A stretch of 64,000 nt of DNA from Pseudomonas sp. GV071 (GCF_003050835.1 NZ_QAOJ01000005.1:186001-250000), one strand, 5' to 3'. Counted from the stretch's first letter, positions 8,613 through 18,340 are shown. Notes: generated by a model not told the origin, from the letters alone. Translations and numbers: made by a program.

Positions 8613-9646
8613 CAATCGACCTCGACCGCATCAGGCGCCAGACGCCCCAAGGCTTCCACCACCGGCCGCGGTTTGAGCTCGCGCAGGCAGTTGTAGTGGC
8701 CGAAGCGGCAGGTGCGGTCAAAGCACGGGCTGCATTCGATGCCCAGGCGGACGATTTCCACTTTCTCGGCCAGCGGCGGGGTGAAGCCCGGCGAGGTGGA
8801 ACCGTAAATCGCCACCAGCGGGCGATTCAAAGCGGCAGCCACATGCATCAGCCCGGAATCGTTGGAGGCCACGGCCGTGGCGCACGACATCAGGTCGATG
8901 GCCTCGGCCAGCGAGGTTTCGCCCGCCAGGTTGTGGGCTTCTTCACGCAGACCGGGAATCAGCCGCGCGCGAATCGCCTCGCCAACGGCGTGATCATTTT
9001 TCGAGCCGAACAACCACACCTGCCAGCCTTCGCGAATCTTCAACTCGGCGACTTTGGCGTAATGCTCGCTCGGCCACTTCTTCGCCTCGCCGAACTCGGC
9101 GCCGGGGCACAGGGCCAACACCGGGCGATCCAGCGCCAGGCCGAACTTGCCCAATGCGGTATCGCGGCTTTGCGCTTCGATGCGTAGGCTCGGTTGTGGA
9201 TAAGGTTGCGGCAGTTCTGCGTCCGGCTCGTAAGCCAGGGCCATAAAACGCTCGATCATCAGCGGGTAGCGCTCTTTGTCGAGCTTGCGCACGTCGTTGA
9301 GCAAGCCATAGCGCAGCTCGCCTTTCCAACCCGTGCGCTTGGGAATACCAGCGAAGAACGGCACCAGTGCCGACTTCAGCGAGTTGGGAAGCAGAATGGC
9401 CTGATCGTACTGACCCGCCAGCGACTTGCCGATGCGCCGCCGCGTGCCCAGCTCCAGCGCGCCATGGCCGAGCGGAAAGCTCAACGCTTTGCGCACCTCG
9501 GGCATGCGTTCGAGAATCGGCCGACTCCAGTCGGGCGCCAGCACGTCGATCTGGCAGTCGGGATGGCGCTGTTTCAGGCACTGGAACAGGGTCTGCGCCA
9601 TCACCATGTCGCCGACCCAGCTCGGCCCTACGATCAGTATGTTCAT
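8612..9646 (-). CDS. waaF: LPS heptosyltransferase II (GT9)
   Basis: A 344-residue GT9 enzyme beginning MNILIVGPSWVGDMVMAQTL, characteristic of ADP-heptose:LPS heptosyltransferase II. The C-terminal part carries ASNDSGLMHVAAALNRPLVA and GSTSPGFTPP, the heptosyltransferase donor motifs, and the cysteine-rich ECSPCFDRTCRFGHYNC found in WaaF. It adds the second heptose of the inner core. It is the first gene of the core operon; 86 bases, including a stem-loop, separate it from ilvE upstream, so the operon may have its own promoter or be read through from ilvE. Confidence 0.94.
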   Translation of the reverse strand: MNILIVGPSWVGDMVMAQTLFQCLKQRHPDCQIDVLAPDWSRPILERMPEVRKALSFPLGHGALELGTRRRIGKSLAGQYDQAILLPNSLKSALVPFFAGIPKRTGWKGELRYGLLNDVRKLDKERYPLMIERFMALAYEPDAELPQPYPQPSLRIEAQSRDTALGKFGLALDRPVLALCPGAEFGEAKKWPSEHYAKVAELKIREGWQVWLFGSKNDHAVGEAIRARLIPGLREEAHNLAGETSLAEAIDLMSCATAVASNDSGLMHVAAALNRPLVAIYGSTSPGFTPPLAEKVEIVRLGIECSPCFDRTCRFGHYNCLRELKPRPVVEALGRLAPDAVEVD

Positions 9647-9664
9647 TCAAACTCCGCAAATGAG

Positions 9665-9688
9665 CAGGGAGGCCCTTAAGCCTCCCTG
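9665..9688. other. Stem-loop in the ilvE-waaF gap
   Basis: CAGGGAGGC and GCCTCCCTG form a perfect 9-bp stem around a 6-base loop. There is no run of T (minus strand) after it, so it is a weak terminator candidate and may instead attenuate read-through or protect an mRNA end between ilvE and the LPS operon. Confidence 0.55.
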
Positions 9689-9732
9689 TCACTGCCAATT
9701 GCTCTGTTGTCGGTGTTGCGGTGACCTGTTGC

Positions 9733-10656
9733 TTACTTGACCGCGGTGCGCCATTCGGCGTGCGCGCTGGTCTGGCCAGTCACCAGATCGAAATAGGCTT
9801 TCTGCAGTTTTTCGGTGACCGGGCCACGGCTGCCGATCCCGATGCTGCGCCCGTCCACTTCGCGGATCGGCGTCACTTCAGCGGCGGTACCGGTGAAGAA
9901 CGCTTCGTCGGCGATGTACACCTCGTCGCGGGTGATGCGTTTTTCCACCACCGGAATACCCAGTTCACCGGCCAGGGTCAGCACGGTGCTGCGGGTGATG
10001 CCGTTCAGGCACGAGGTGACTTCAGGGGTGTAGAGCACGCCGTCTTTGATCAGGAAGATGTTCTCGCCGGAACCTTCGGCCACGTAGCCTTCCGGGTCGA
10101 GCAGCATGGCCTCGTCGGCACCGGCGGAGACCGCTTCCTGCAACGCCAGCATCGAGTTGATGTAGTTGCCGTTGGCCTTGGCGCGGGTCATGGAAATGTT
10201 GACGTGGTGGCGGGTGAAGGAGCTGGTGCGCACCTTGATGCCTTTTTGCAGGGCTTCGTCGCCCATGTACGCGCCCCAGTGCCAGGCAGCAACGATCACG
10301 TGCACTTTCAGGCTGTCAGCGCGGATGCCCATGGCTTCAGACCCGTAGAACACCATCGGGCGGATGTAAGCGCTTTCGAGGTTGTTTTCACGCACCGCCG
10401 CACGGGTGGCTTCGTTGATCTGTTCTTTAGTGAACGGCATCTTCATGTTCATGATGTGAGCCGAATCGAACAGGCGGTCGGTGTGCGCTTGCAGGCGGAA
10501 AATCGAGGTGCCCTGCGGGGTGTTGTAAGCGCGGACGCCTTCGAAAACACCCATGCCGTAATGCAGGGTATGGGTCAGCACGTGGGTGGTTGCGTCGCGC
10601 CATTGCACCAGCTCGCCGTCATACCAAATCACACCATCACGATCGGCCATCGACAT
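9733..10656 (-). CDS. ilvE: Branched-chain amino acid aminotransferase
   Basis: A 307-residue fold-type IV PLP enzyme. The PLP lysine is predicted at K160 in SMTRAKANGNYINS, and the conserved LLDPEGYVAEGSGENIFLIKDG is present. It transfers amino groups between glutamate and the keto acids of leucine, isoleucine and valine, in biosynthesis and breakdown. The ATG at 10656 has a GAGGAG ribosome site 7 bases upstream; a second Met two codons in is less well placed. It sits between glnE and the LPS operon as in P. aeruginosa. Confidence 0.95.
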   Translation of the reverse strand: MSMADRDGVIWYDGELVQWRDATTHVLTHTLHYGMGVFEGVRAYNTPQGTSIFRLQAHTDRLFDSAHIMNMKMPFTKEQINEATRAAVRENNLESAYIRPMVFYGSEAMGIRADSLKVHVIVAAWHWGAYMGDEALQKGIKVRTSSFTRHHVNISMTRAKANGNYINSMLALQEAVSAGADEAMLLDPEGYVAEGSGENIFLIKDGVLYTPEVTSCLNGITRSTVLTLAGELGIPVVEKRITRDEVYIADEAFFTGTAAEVTPIREVDGRSIGIGSRGPVTEKLQKAYFDLVTGQTSAHAEWRTAVK

Positions 10657-10735
10657 CGTTCAGCTCCTCAGAAACTTGCTTCAGTAGGGTTGCTTGTTCG
10701 GGGTTGCTTGAGTTCGTTCGTATCGCTTGGGGCGT

Positions 10736-13669
10736 TCAACTGAGCCCCAGTTCGCGCCAGATGCGCATCACTTCCTGGCGTTCATTCTGGAACTGCTCGC
10801 CGCTGACCGTGCCCGGTTGCTTTTGCAAGGCCAGGCGGTGCGAGGCGGAACGGTAGGCCTTGTAGACCTCCTGCAGCAGGGTGGCATCGGCCGCGGGCAT
10901 CAAGCCCAGGCGTTCCAGGCCTTCCAGAATGCGAATGTTGTCGGTGTACTGCAACAGCGGCGGATACGCGCCAGACCAAGCCAAGGCCGCGTATTGCACC
11001 ATAAATTCAATATCGACGATACCTCCGGCGTCCTGCTTGAGATCGAACGGCGCTGCGGCTTCGAAGGCATTTTGCCCGGTGCCGGCGGCGGTCTGCTTGC
11101 TGCCAAGGTTGTCGCGCATCTTGGCGCGCATCTCGCTGACTTCGGCGCGCAGCTTGTCCAGCTCCCGGGGTTTACCCAGCACCTTGGCCCGCACACCTTC
11201 GAAGGCCGCGCCGACCCGCTCGCTGCCCACCAGCACCCGCGCCCGCACCAGCGCCTGGTGTTCCCAGGTCCAGGCTTCGTTCTCTTGATAGCGCTCGAAG
11301 GCGCCCAGCGAGCTGACCAACAAGCCCGCCGCGCCGGATGGACGCAGGCGCATGTCGACTTCATACAGCTGGCCAGAGTTGGTCTGCGCGGTCAGCAGGT
11401 GAATGATCCGCTGCCCCAGGCGATTGAAGAACTGCGCGCCGTCGATGGGCTTGGCGCCATCGGTTTCGGCCTGCGGGTCGCCGTCGTGGATAAACACCAG
11501 GTCGAGGTCGGAGCCATGGCCCAGTTCGATGCCGCCGACCTTGCCGTAGCCGACAATGATGAAGTCCGGGTCGCACAAGCCACCATCGGCGCGTTGCGGG
11601 GTGCCGTGCTTGGCCACGGTGTGGCGCCAGGCCAGGGCCAGCACCTGATCGAGAATGGCCTCGGCCAGCCAGGTCAGGTAGTCGCTGACCTTCATCAACG
11701 GCAAGGCCCCGGAGATTTCCGACGCTGCCACTCGCAACCGGTGGGCCAGCTTGAAGTGGCGCAAGGCCTCCATCTGTTGTTCCAGGTCGTCTTCGGGAAT
11801 CCGCGTCAGGCGCTCGCGCAGCTCGGCAGCCAGCTCCGGCGCCAACGGCGGCTTGAACAGACGACCTTCGTTGAGTAGTTCGTCCAGCAGCAGTGGGAAG
11901 CGGCTGATCTGCTCGGCAATCCATGGGCTGGCGGCACACAGGGTCAGCAGTTGCTGCAAAGCGCCAGGGTTCTCGGTGAGCAGCACCAGGTAGGCCGAGC
12001 GACGCGCCACCGCTTCGATCAGCGGCAGCACGCGCTCCAGCACCAGATCGGGGTTTTCATGCTCCACCGCCTGCGCCAGCAGCCGCGGAATAAAGGCGTC
12101 CAGGCGTTCCCGGCCAAGACGCTGCATAGCGCGCACCTGGTTGCCGCTGCGCAGACCGGCCAGGCGCTGCCAGGCCGATTGCGCGTCGGCAAAGCCGGCG
12201 TCGGCCAGTTGCCGGCAGGCGCTTTCTTCGTCCAGCGCATCTTCCCAAAGCGGCAGCCATTCGCTGCCGACGCACAGATCGGCTTCACCGTTTTCGTCTT
12301 CATCTGGGTCGGCGATCACTTGGCGGAAGTGCCATTCGATGCGCCCACGCCAATACATCAGGCGCTCATGGAAGGCTGCCCAGGTATCAAAGCCCATGAT
12401 GAAGGCGACGCGAGCGCGCTCGTCGTCATTGTCCGGCAGCATCTGCGTCTGGCGGTCGGCGATGGCCTGGATGGCGTGTTCGGTGTAACGCAGAAATTCA
12501 TAGCCGTCGCGCATTTCGGCGACCACAGCCGGCGGCAGGTAGCCCTGCCCCTCCAGGGTTTTCAGCACCTTTAATAGCGGCCGCTGCTGCAGGCTGAGGT
12601 CACGGCCACCGTGAATCAGCTGGAACGCCTGGGCGATGAACTCCACCTCACGGATGCCGCCGGAGCCGAGTTTGATGTTGTCGGCCATGCCCTTGCGCCG
12701 CACTTCCTGCTGAATCAACAGCTTCATCGCGCGCAGGGCTTCGATGGCGGAGAAATCGAGGTAACGGCGGTAAACGAACGGGCGCAACATATCCAGAAGC
12801 TGCGCGCCGGCGGCCTGATCGCCGCCGACCACCCGCGCCTTGATCATGGCGTAACGTTCCCAGTCGCGGCCCTGGTCCTGGTAGTACTGCTCCAGCGCGT
12901 TGAAGCTGAACACCAGAGAACCGGCCGAGCCATAGGGGCGCAGGCGCATATCGACGCGGAACACGAAGCCCTCGACGGTGATCGCGTCCAGCGCCTTGAT
13001 CAGCCGCTGGCCGAGCTTGATGAAGAACTCCTGGTTATCCAGCGAGCGCTTCACCCCTTCGGTTTCCCCCCCCTCGGGGTAGGCGAAAATCAGGTCGATA
13101 TCGGAAGACAGGTTGAGCTCCACCGCCCCCAGCTTGCCCATGCCCAGCACCACCATATGCTGAGCTTCGCCAGTGCGCCGTCCGATAGGCGTACCGAACT
13201 GTTCGCAGTGCCGCGGGTACAACCACTGATAGGTGAGGTCGATACTGGCGTCGGCCAGATCGGAAAGATCTTTGCAGGTTTGCGCCAGGTCCGCCTGACG
13301 ACTGACATCACGCCAGATAATCCGCACTTGCTGGCGGTTGCGCAGACGGCGCAGCACGTGGCCCAACTGGGCTTCATCGGTGCACTCGGCCAGTGCGTCG
13401 GCCATTTGCTGGCGCAACTCGCCCTCTTGCAGCTGCCGCTCCAGCTCGCCGCTGGCGGCCAACGCCAGGAGCGCCTGCGGATCGCGGACAGCTTGTTCGC
13501 TGACGAAATCGCTGGCGCCGATAACACGCCTGAAAGCTTCAATGCGCTCGGTCGGCCACGCATCGAATTGGCTTGTGATACCGCCCAGCGAGGCACGGAA
13601 CGATTGCTCGCCACGCTGGACGAAAGGCTTGAGGGCAGCTGGCAACTCGACGAGCGGAGGCAAATTCAT
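10736..13669 (-). CDS. glnE: Bifunctional glutamine synthetase adenylyltransferase/adenylyl-removing enzyme
   Basis: A 977-residue protein with two nucleotidyltransferase domains. The N-terminal one reads GMGKLGAVELNLSSDIDLIF (adenylyl removal) and the C-terminal one GYGKVGGIELGHGSDLDLVF (adenylylation), each with the paired catalytic aspartates. Known role: sets glutamine synthetase activity by adding or removing AMP in response to PII and glutamine. Full length for the family. It reads away from aceE, so the 254 bases between the two genes hold both promoters. Confidence 0.96.
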   Translation of the reverse strand: MNLPPLVELPAALKPFVQRGEQSFRASLGGITSQFDAWPTERIEAFRRVIGASDFVSEQAVRDPQALLALAASGELERQLQEGELRQQMADALAECTDEAQLGHVLRRLRNRQQVRIIWRDVSRQADLAQTCKDLSDLADASIDLTYQWLYPRHCEQFGTPIGRRTGEAQHMVVLGMGKLGAVELNLSSDIDLIFAYPEGGETEGVKRSLDNQEFFIKLGQRLIKALDAITVEGFVFRVDMRLRPYGSAGSLVFSFNALEQYYQDQGRDWERYAMIKARVVGGDQAAGAQLLDMLRPFVYRRYLDFSAIEALRAMKLLIQQEVRRKGMADNIKLGSGGIREVEFIAQAFQLIHGGRDLSLQQRPLLKVLKTLEGQGYLPPAVVAEMRDGYEFLRYTEHAIQAIADRQTQMLPDNDDERARVAFIMGFDTWAAFHERLMYWRGRIEWHFRQVIADPDEDENGEADLCVGSEWLPLWEDALDEESACRQLADAGFADAQSAWQRLAGLRSGNQVRAMQRLGRERLDAFIPRLLAQAVEHENPDLVLERVLPLIEAVARRSAYLVLLTENPGALQQLLTLCAASPWIAEQISRFPLLLDELLNEGRLFKPPLAPELAAELRERLTRIPEDDLEQQMEALRHFKLAHRLRVAASEISGALPLMKVSDYLTWLAEAILDQVLALAWRHTVAKHGTPQRADGGLCDPDFIIVGYGKVGGIELGHGSDLDLVFIHDGDPQAETDGAKPIDGAQFFNRLGQRIIHLLTAQTNSGQLYEVDMRLRPSGAAGLLVSSLGAFERYQENEAWTWEHQALVRARVLVGSERVGAAFEGVRAKVLGKPRELDKLRAEVSEMRAKMRDNLGSKQTAAGTGQNAFEAAAPFDLKQDAGGIVDIEFMVQYAALAWSGAYPPLLQYTDNIRILEGLERLGLMPAADATLLQEVYKAYRSASHRLALQKQPGTVSGEQFQNERQEVMRIWRELGLS

Positions 13670-13746
13670 GATCTATCCTGTGATCGGCGTACAAACCGCT
13701 GGAAGCCCCGGATTGTCGCGATTTTTTCGTTCTAATGTGTACACAA

Positions 13747-13760
13747 TGTAGTTTTACTAC
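13747..13760. promoter_or_regulatory. Upstream HexR-like operator of aceE
   Basis: TGTAGTTTTACTAC is a palindrome with GTAGT/ACTAC arms around TTT. It closely repeats a second site about 40 bases downstream. The shape TTGTAGT-N3-ACTACAA resembles, from memory, the HexR motif of Pseudomonas (repressor of zwf, edd and gap, released by KDPG). It lies in the glnE/aceE gap next to the palindrome TGTGTACACA at 13736-13745. Confidence 0.5.
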
Positions 13761-13797
13761 GAAAGATTGTGTCTCAAGGGCTGAAACCTCCGTCGAT

Positions 13798-13813
13798 TTG
13801 TAGTAAAACTACA
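13798..13813. promoter_or_regulatory. Downstream HexR-like operator of aceE
   Basis: TTGTAGTAAAACTACA has the same GTAGT/ACTAC arms as the site at 13747-13760, around AAA. Two matching sites in one divergent promoter region suggest cooperative repressor binding or looping. It is 111 bases upstream of the chosen aceE start. HexR is the best guess by motif; a PdhR-like GntR regulator is the main alternative. Confidence 0.55.
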
Positions 13814-13923
13814 CGCGGCCGGTCCTACCTCCGGTAAATCCAAGAATTTACGTGCCCGCCCATAAGGCCGGCAACGAACACAAGGTTTTCGATTCTGGAA
13901 GCCTTTCCGCCATGGAGCAAGCC

Positions 13924-16569
13924 ATGCAAGACCTCGATCCCGTCGAAACCCAGGAATGGCTGGACGCGCTTGAATCCGTCCTCGACCGTGAAGGTGAAGA
14001 CCGTGCTCATTACCTGATGACCCGTATGGGCGAACTCGCCACCCGCAGCGGTGCGCAACTGCCCTACGCCATCACCACGCCGTACCGCAACACCATCCCC
14101 GTCACCCACGAAGCACGCATGCCTGGCGACCTGTTCATGGAACGCCGCATTCGCTCGTTGGTACGTTGGAACGCCCTGGCGATGGTGATGCGCACCAACC
14201 TGCGCGACTCGGACCTGGGTGGCCACATCTCCAGCTTCGCCTCCAGCGCCACCCTGTACGACATTGGCTTCAACTATTTCTTCCAGGCACCGACCGACGA
14301 ACACGGCGGCGACCTCATCTACTTCCAGGGCCACGCCTCGCCAGGCGTCTATGCCCGCGCCTTCATGGAAGGGCGCATCAGCGAAGACCAGATGAACAAT
14401 TTCCGCCAGGAAGTGGACGGCAACGGCCTTTCCTCGTATCCGCACCCGTGGCTGATGCCTGACTTCTGGCAGTTCCCTACTGTGTCGATGGGCCTCGGCC
14501 CGATCCAGGCGATCTACCAGGCACGCTTCATGAAGTACCTGGAAAGCCGTGGTTTCATCCCGGCTGGCAAGCAGAAAGTCTGGTGTTTCATGGGCGACGG
14601 CGAGTGCGACGAGCCGGAATCCCTCGGCGCCATTTCCCTGGCTGGCCGCGAAAAACTCGACAACCTGATCTTCGTCATCAACTGCAACCTGCAGCGCCTC
14701 GACGGCCCGGTGCGTGGTAACGGCAAGATTATCCAGGAACTCGAAGGCGTGTTCCGCGGTGCACAGTGGAACGTCAACAAGGTGGTCTGGGGCCGCTTCT
14801 GGGACCCGCTGCTGGCCAAAGACACCGACGGCATCCTGCAACGCCGGATGGACGAAGTCATCGACGGCGAGTACCAGAACTACAAAGCCAAAGACGGCGC
14901 GTTCGTGCGTGAACACTTCTTCAACTCGCCAGAACTCAAGGCGATGGTTGCCGATCTGTCCGACGACGAAATCTGGAAGCTCAACCGCGGCGGCCACGAC
15001 CCGTACAAGGTCTATGCGGCCTACCACCAGGCGGTCAACCATAAAGAGCAGCCGACCGTCATTCTGGCCAAGACCATCAAGGGTTATGGCACCGGTGCCG
15101 GCGAAGCGAAGAACACCGCGCACAACACCAAGAAAGTCGATGTCGACAGCCTGAAGAAATTCCGCGACCGTTTCGACATTCCAGTGAAAGACGAAGAGCT
15201 GGAAAACCTGCCGTTCTTCAAACCCGAAGAAGGCAGCGCCGAAGCCCGTTACCTCAGCGAGCGCCGCAGCGCCCTGGGCGGTTTCGTGCCACAGCGTCGG
15301 GCCAAGAGCTTCAGCATTCCGACCCCGCCACTGGAAAGCCTCAAGGCGATTCTGGACGGCAGCGGCGACCGCGAAATCTCCACCACCATGGCCTTCGTGC
15401 GGATCCTTTCGCAGCTGGTCAAGGACAAGGAAATCGGCCAGCGCATCGTCCCGATCATTCCGGACGAAGCCCGTACCTTCGGTATGGAAGGCATGTTCCG
15501 TCAGCTCGGTATCTACTCCTCGGTCGGCCAGCTCTACGAGCCGGTGGATAAAGACCAGGTGATGTTCTACCGCGAAGACAAGAAGGGCCAGATTCTCGAA
15601 GAAGGCATCAACGAAGCCGGCGCCATGTCGTCGTTCATTGCTGCCGGTACCTCGTACTCCAGCCACAACCAGCCAATGCTGCCGTTCTACATCTTTTATT
15701 CGATGTTCGGCTTCCAGCGTATTGGCGACCTGGCCTGGGCCGCTGGCGACAGCCGCACCCGTGGTTTCCTGATCGGCGGTACTGCCGGGCGCACCACCCT
15801 CAACGGTGAAGGCCTGCAGCACGAAGACGGTCACAGCCACATGCTGGCTGCCACCATCCCTAACTGCCGTACCTATGACCCCACCTACGGCTATGAGCTG
15901 GCGGTGATCATTCAGGACGGCATGAAGAAGATGACCGAAGAGCAACAGGACGTCTTCTACTACATCACCGTGATGAACGAGTCCTACGCCCAGCCAGCCA
16001 TTCCGGCCGGTGTCGAGGAAGGCATCGTCAAGGGCATGTACCTGCTCGAAGAAGACAAGCGCGACTCGGCGCACCACGTGCAACTGCTGGGTTCGGGCAC
16101 CATCCTGCGCGAAGTGCGTGAAGCAGCGAAGATTCTGCGTGACGAGTTCAACGTCAGCGCCGATGTCTGGAGCGTCACCAGCTTCAACGAACTGCGCCGT
16201 GACGGCCTGGCCGTGGAACGCAGCAACCGCCTGCACCCGGGTCAGAAGCCGAAGCAAACCTACGTCGAAGAGTGCCTGAGCGGCCGTAAAGGTCCGGTCA
16301 TCGCCTCTACCGACTATATGAAGCTGTTCGCTGAACAGATTCGTCAGTGGGTACCGGTCAAGGAATACAAAGTGTTGGGCACCGACGGTTTCGGCCGTAG
16401 CGACAGCCGCAAGAAGCTGCGTCACTTCTTCGAAGTGGACCGTCACTTCGTGGTATTGGCCGCGCTGGAAGCCCTGGCTGACCGTGGTGATATCGAACCG
16501 AAAGTGGTGGCAGAAGCCATCGTCAAGTTCGGCATCAACCCAGAAAAACGTAACCCACTGGACTGCTAA
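13924..16569 (+). CDS. aceE: Pyruvate dehydrogenase E1 component (homodimeric)
   Basis: An 881-residue E1 subunit. The ATG at 13924 gives MQDLDPVETQEWLDALESVL, which matches the start of known Pseudomonas AceE; GGAG at 13914-13917 is its ribosome site, whereas an in-frame ATG at 13852 would add a non-conserved leader. The thiamine-diphosphate motif GDGECDEPES through to the asparagines of VINCNLQ is intact, as are the active-site stretches EGLQHEDGHSH and NEAGAMSSF. It decarboxylates pyruvate and loads the acetyl group on the lipoyl arm of AceF. It lies 12 bases before aceF, in one operon. The E3 gene is not in the window. Confidence 0.97.
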   Translation: MQDLDPVETQEWLDALESVLDREGEDRAHYLMTRMGELATRSGAQLPYAITTPYRNTIPVTHEARMPGDLFMERRIRSLVRWNALAMVMRTNLRDSDLGGHISSFASSATLYDIGFNYFFQAPTDEHGGDLIYFQGHASPGVYARAFMEGRISEDQMNNFRQEVDGNGLSSYPHPWLMPDFWQFPTVSMGLGPIQAIYQARFMKYLESRGFIPAGKQKVWCFMGDGECDEPESLGAISLAGREKLDNLIFVINCNLQRLDGPVRGNGKIIQELEGVFRGAQWNVNKVVWGRFWDPLLAKDTDGILQRRMDEVIDGEYQNYKAKDGAFVREHFFNSPELKAMVADLSDDEIWKLNRGGHDPYKVYAAYHQAVNHKEQPTVILAKTIKGYGTGAGEAKNTAHNTKKVDVDSLKKFRDRFDIPVKDEELENLPFFKPEEGSAEARYLSERRSALGGFVPQRRAKSFSIPTPPLESLKAILDGSGDREISTTMAFVRILSQLVKDKEIGQRIVPIIPDEARTFGMEGMFRQLGIYSSVGQLYEPVDKDQVMFYREDKKGQILEEGINEAGAMSSFIAAGTSYSSHNQPMLPFYIFYSMFGFQRIGDLAWAAGDSRTRGFLIGGTAGRTTLNGEGLQHEDGHSHMLAATIPNCRTYDPTYGYELAVIIQDGMKKMTEEQQDVFYYITVMNESYAQPAIPAGVEEGIVKGMYLLEEDKRDSAHHVQLLGSGTILREVREAAKILRDEFNVSADVWSVTSFNELRRDGLAVERSNRLHPGQKPKQTYVEECLSGRKGPVIASTDYMKLFAEQIRQWVPVKEYKVLGTDGFGRSDSRKKLRHFFEVDRHFVVLAALEALADRGDIEPKVVAEAIVKFGINPEKRNPLDC

Positions 16570-16581
16570 GGGAGCGCTTAA

Positions 16582-18228
16582 ATGAGTGAATTAATCCGCG
16601 TACCCGACATTGGCAGCGGTGAGGGCGAAGTCATCGAATTGATGGTGAAAGTGGGCGATCGGATTGAAGCCGATCAAAGCCTGCTGACCCTCGAGTCGGA
16701 CAAAGCCAGCATGGAAATCCCCGCGCCGAAAGCCGGCGTGGTGAAAAGCCTGAAGGTCAAACTCGGCGATCGCCTGAAAGAAGGTGATGAGCTGCTGGAG
16801 CTGGAAGTGGATGGTGCTGAAGCAGCCCCTGCCGCTGCCGAGCCAGCCGCCAAAGCCGAGGCCGCGCCTGCTGCTGAACCGGCCAAAGCTACTGAACCGG
16901 CACCTGTGGCGGCTCCGGCTGCGGCAGCCACCAGTTCGGTGCAAGACATCCACGTGCCGGATATTGGTTCGTCGGGCAAAGCCAAGATCATCGAACTGCT
17001 GGTAAAGGTCGGTGACACGGTAGAGGCCGACCAATCGCTGCTGGTGCTAGAGTCCGACAAGGCCAGCATGGAAATCCCCTCGCCGGCTGCCGGCGTAGTG
17101 GAAAGCCTGAGCGTGAAGCTGGACGACGAAGTCGGCACCGGCGACCTGATCCTGAAACTGAAAGTGGCCGGTAGCGCACCGGCTGCCGCCCCTGCTCCTG
17201 CAGCAGCGCCGGCCGCCCCCGCCGCCAAGGCTGAAGCCGCGCCAGCAGCGGCTGCCGCACCGGCTAAAGCGGAGGCCGCACCAGCTGCGCCCGCCGCTCC
17301 GGCCAAAGACGGCGCCAAAACCCATGCTGGCCCGGCAGTACGCCAACTGGCCCGTGAGTTTGGTGTCGAATTGAGCGCGGTGACCGCCAGCGGCCCGCAT
17401 GGTCGGGTGCTGAAAGAAGACGTGCAGGTTTACGTCAAAGCCATGATGCAGAAGGCCAAGGAAGCACCGGCCGCCGGCGCTACCGGTGGTGCAGGCATTC
17501 CGCCGGTTCCGGAAGTCGATTTCAGCCGCTTTGGTGAAATTGAAGAAGTGCCGATGACCCGCCTGATGCAAGTGGGCGCCGCCAACCTGCACCGCAGTTG
17601 GCTCAACGTGCCGCACGTGACTCAGTTCGATTCGGCCGATATCACCGAGCTGGAAGCCTTCCGCATTGCGCAGAAAGCCGTGGCCGAGAAAGCCGGCGTG
17701 AAACTCACCGTGCTGCCGCTGCTGCTCAAGGCGTGCGCCTACCTGCTCAAGGAACTGCCGGACTTCAACAGTTCGTTGGCGCCGTCGGGCAAAGCAATCA
17801 TCCGCAAGAAGTACGTGAACATCGGCTTTGCCGTGGACACCCCGGACGGTCTGCTGGTGCCTGTGATCAAGGACGTAGACAAGAAGAGCTTGCTGCAACT
17901 GGCTGCCGAAGCCGCCGAACTGGCGGAAAAAGCGCGCACCAAGAAGCTCTCGGCCGACGCCATGCAAGGCGCCTGCTTCACCATTTCCAGCCTCGGCCAC
18001 ATTGGCGGCACCGGCTTCACGCCGATCGTCAACGCGCCGGAAGTGGCGATCCTCGGGGTTTCCAAGGCGACCATGCAGCCAGTCTGGGACGGTAAAGCGT
18101 TCCAGCCCAAACTGATGCTGCCGTTGTCCCTGTCCTACGATCACCGCGTGATCAATGGTGCTGCTGCCGCCCGTTTCACCAAACGTCTGAGCGACGTACT
18201 GGGCGATATCCGCACCATGCTGCTGTAA
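16582..18228 (+). CDS. aceF: Pyruvate dehydrogenase E2, dihydrolipoyl acetyltransferase
   Basis: A 548-residue E2 with two N-terminal lipoyl domains; each has ESDKASMEIP with lipoylated lysines at K41 and K160. They are joined by Ala/Pro-rich flexible linkers (about 80-120 and 197-245). A peripheral-subunit-binding domain (about 247-285, starting at AGPAVRQLAREFGVEL) follows, then the acetyltransferase domain, whose catalytic His is about residue 521 in SYDHRVINGA. It accepts acetyl groups from AceE and passes them to CoA. Followed by a strong terminator, so aceEF appears to be a two-gene operon. Confidence 0.97.
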   Translation: MSELIRVPDIGSGEGEVIELMVKVGDRIEADQSLLTLESDKASMEIPAPKAGVVKSLKVKLGDRLKEGDELLELEVDGAEAAPAAAEPAAKAEAAPAAEPAKATEPAPVAAPAAAATSSVQDIHVPDIGSSGKAKIIELLVKVGDTVEADQSLLVLESDKASMEIPSPAAGVVESLSVKLDDEVGTGDLILKLKVAGSAPAAAPAPAAAPAAPAAKAEAAPAAAAAPAKAEAAPAAPAAPAKDGAKTHAGPAVRQLAREFGVELSAVTASGPHGRVLKEDVQVYVKAMMQKAKEAPAAGATGGAGIPPVPEVDFSRFGEIEEVPMTRLMQVGAANLHRSWLNVPHVTQFDSADITELEAFRIAQKAVAEKAGVKLTVLPLLLKACAYLLKELPDFNSSLAPSGKAIIRKKYVNIGFAVDTPDGLLVPVIKDVDKKSLLQLAAEAAELAEKARTKKLSADAMQGACFTISSLGHIGGTGFTPIVNAPEVAILGVSKATMQPVWDGKAFQPKLMLPLSLSYDHRVINGAAAARFTKRLSDVLGDIRTMLL

Positions 18229-18273
18229 GGCTTTAGCGCTTCATATTTCGGGCATGCCACGCTCGTACCTCAG

Positions 18274-18298
18274 CCCCGCCTCTGGCGGGGTTTTTTTT
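18274..18298 (+). terminator. Rho-independent terminator of aceEF
   Basis: Perfect 7-bp stem CCCCGCC/GGCGGGG with loop TCT, followed by eight T residues. It starts 45 bases after the aceF stop. Confidence 0.93.
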
Positions 18299-18340
18299 GC
18301 GTGTTTTTTGAGGGGAAAACAATCACTGGAACAAAACATC

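Noticed and set aside
9665..9688. Strong terminator between ilvE and waaF
   Set aside because: The stem is perfect but no T run follows on either strand, so it is kept only as a stem-loop.
13747..13813. PdhR-type operators before aceE
   Set aside because: The sites lack the ATTGGT-N3-ACCAAT pattern of E. coli PdhR that I recall; the HexR-like pattern fits better, though it is not proven.
13825..16446. Minus-strand open frame of about 870 codons opposite aceE
   Set aside because: The plus strand encodes an unmistakable AceE; the antisense frame is a codon-bias shadow without a ribosome site or domain.
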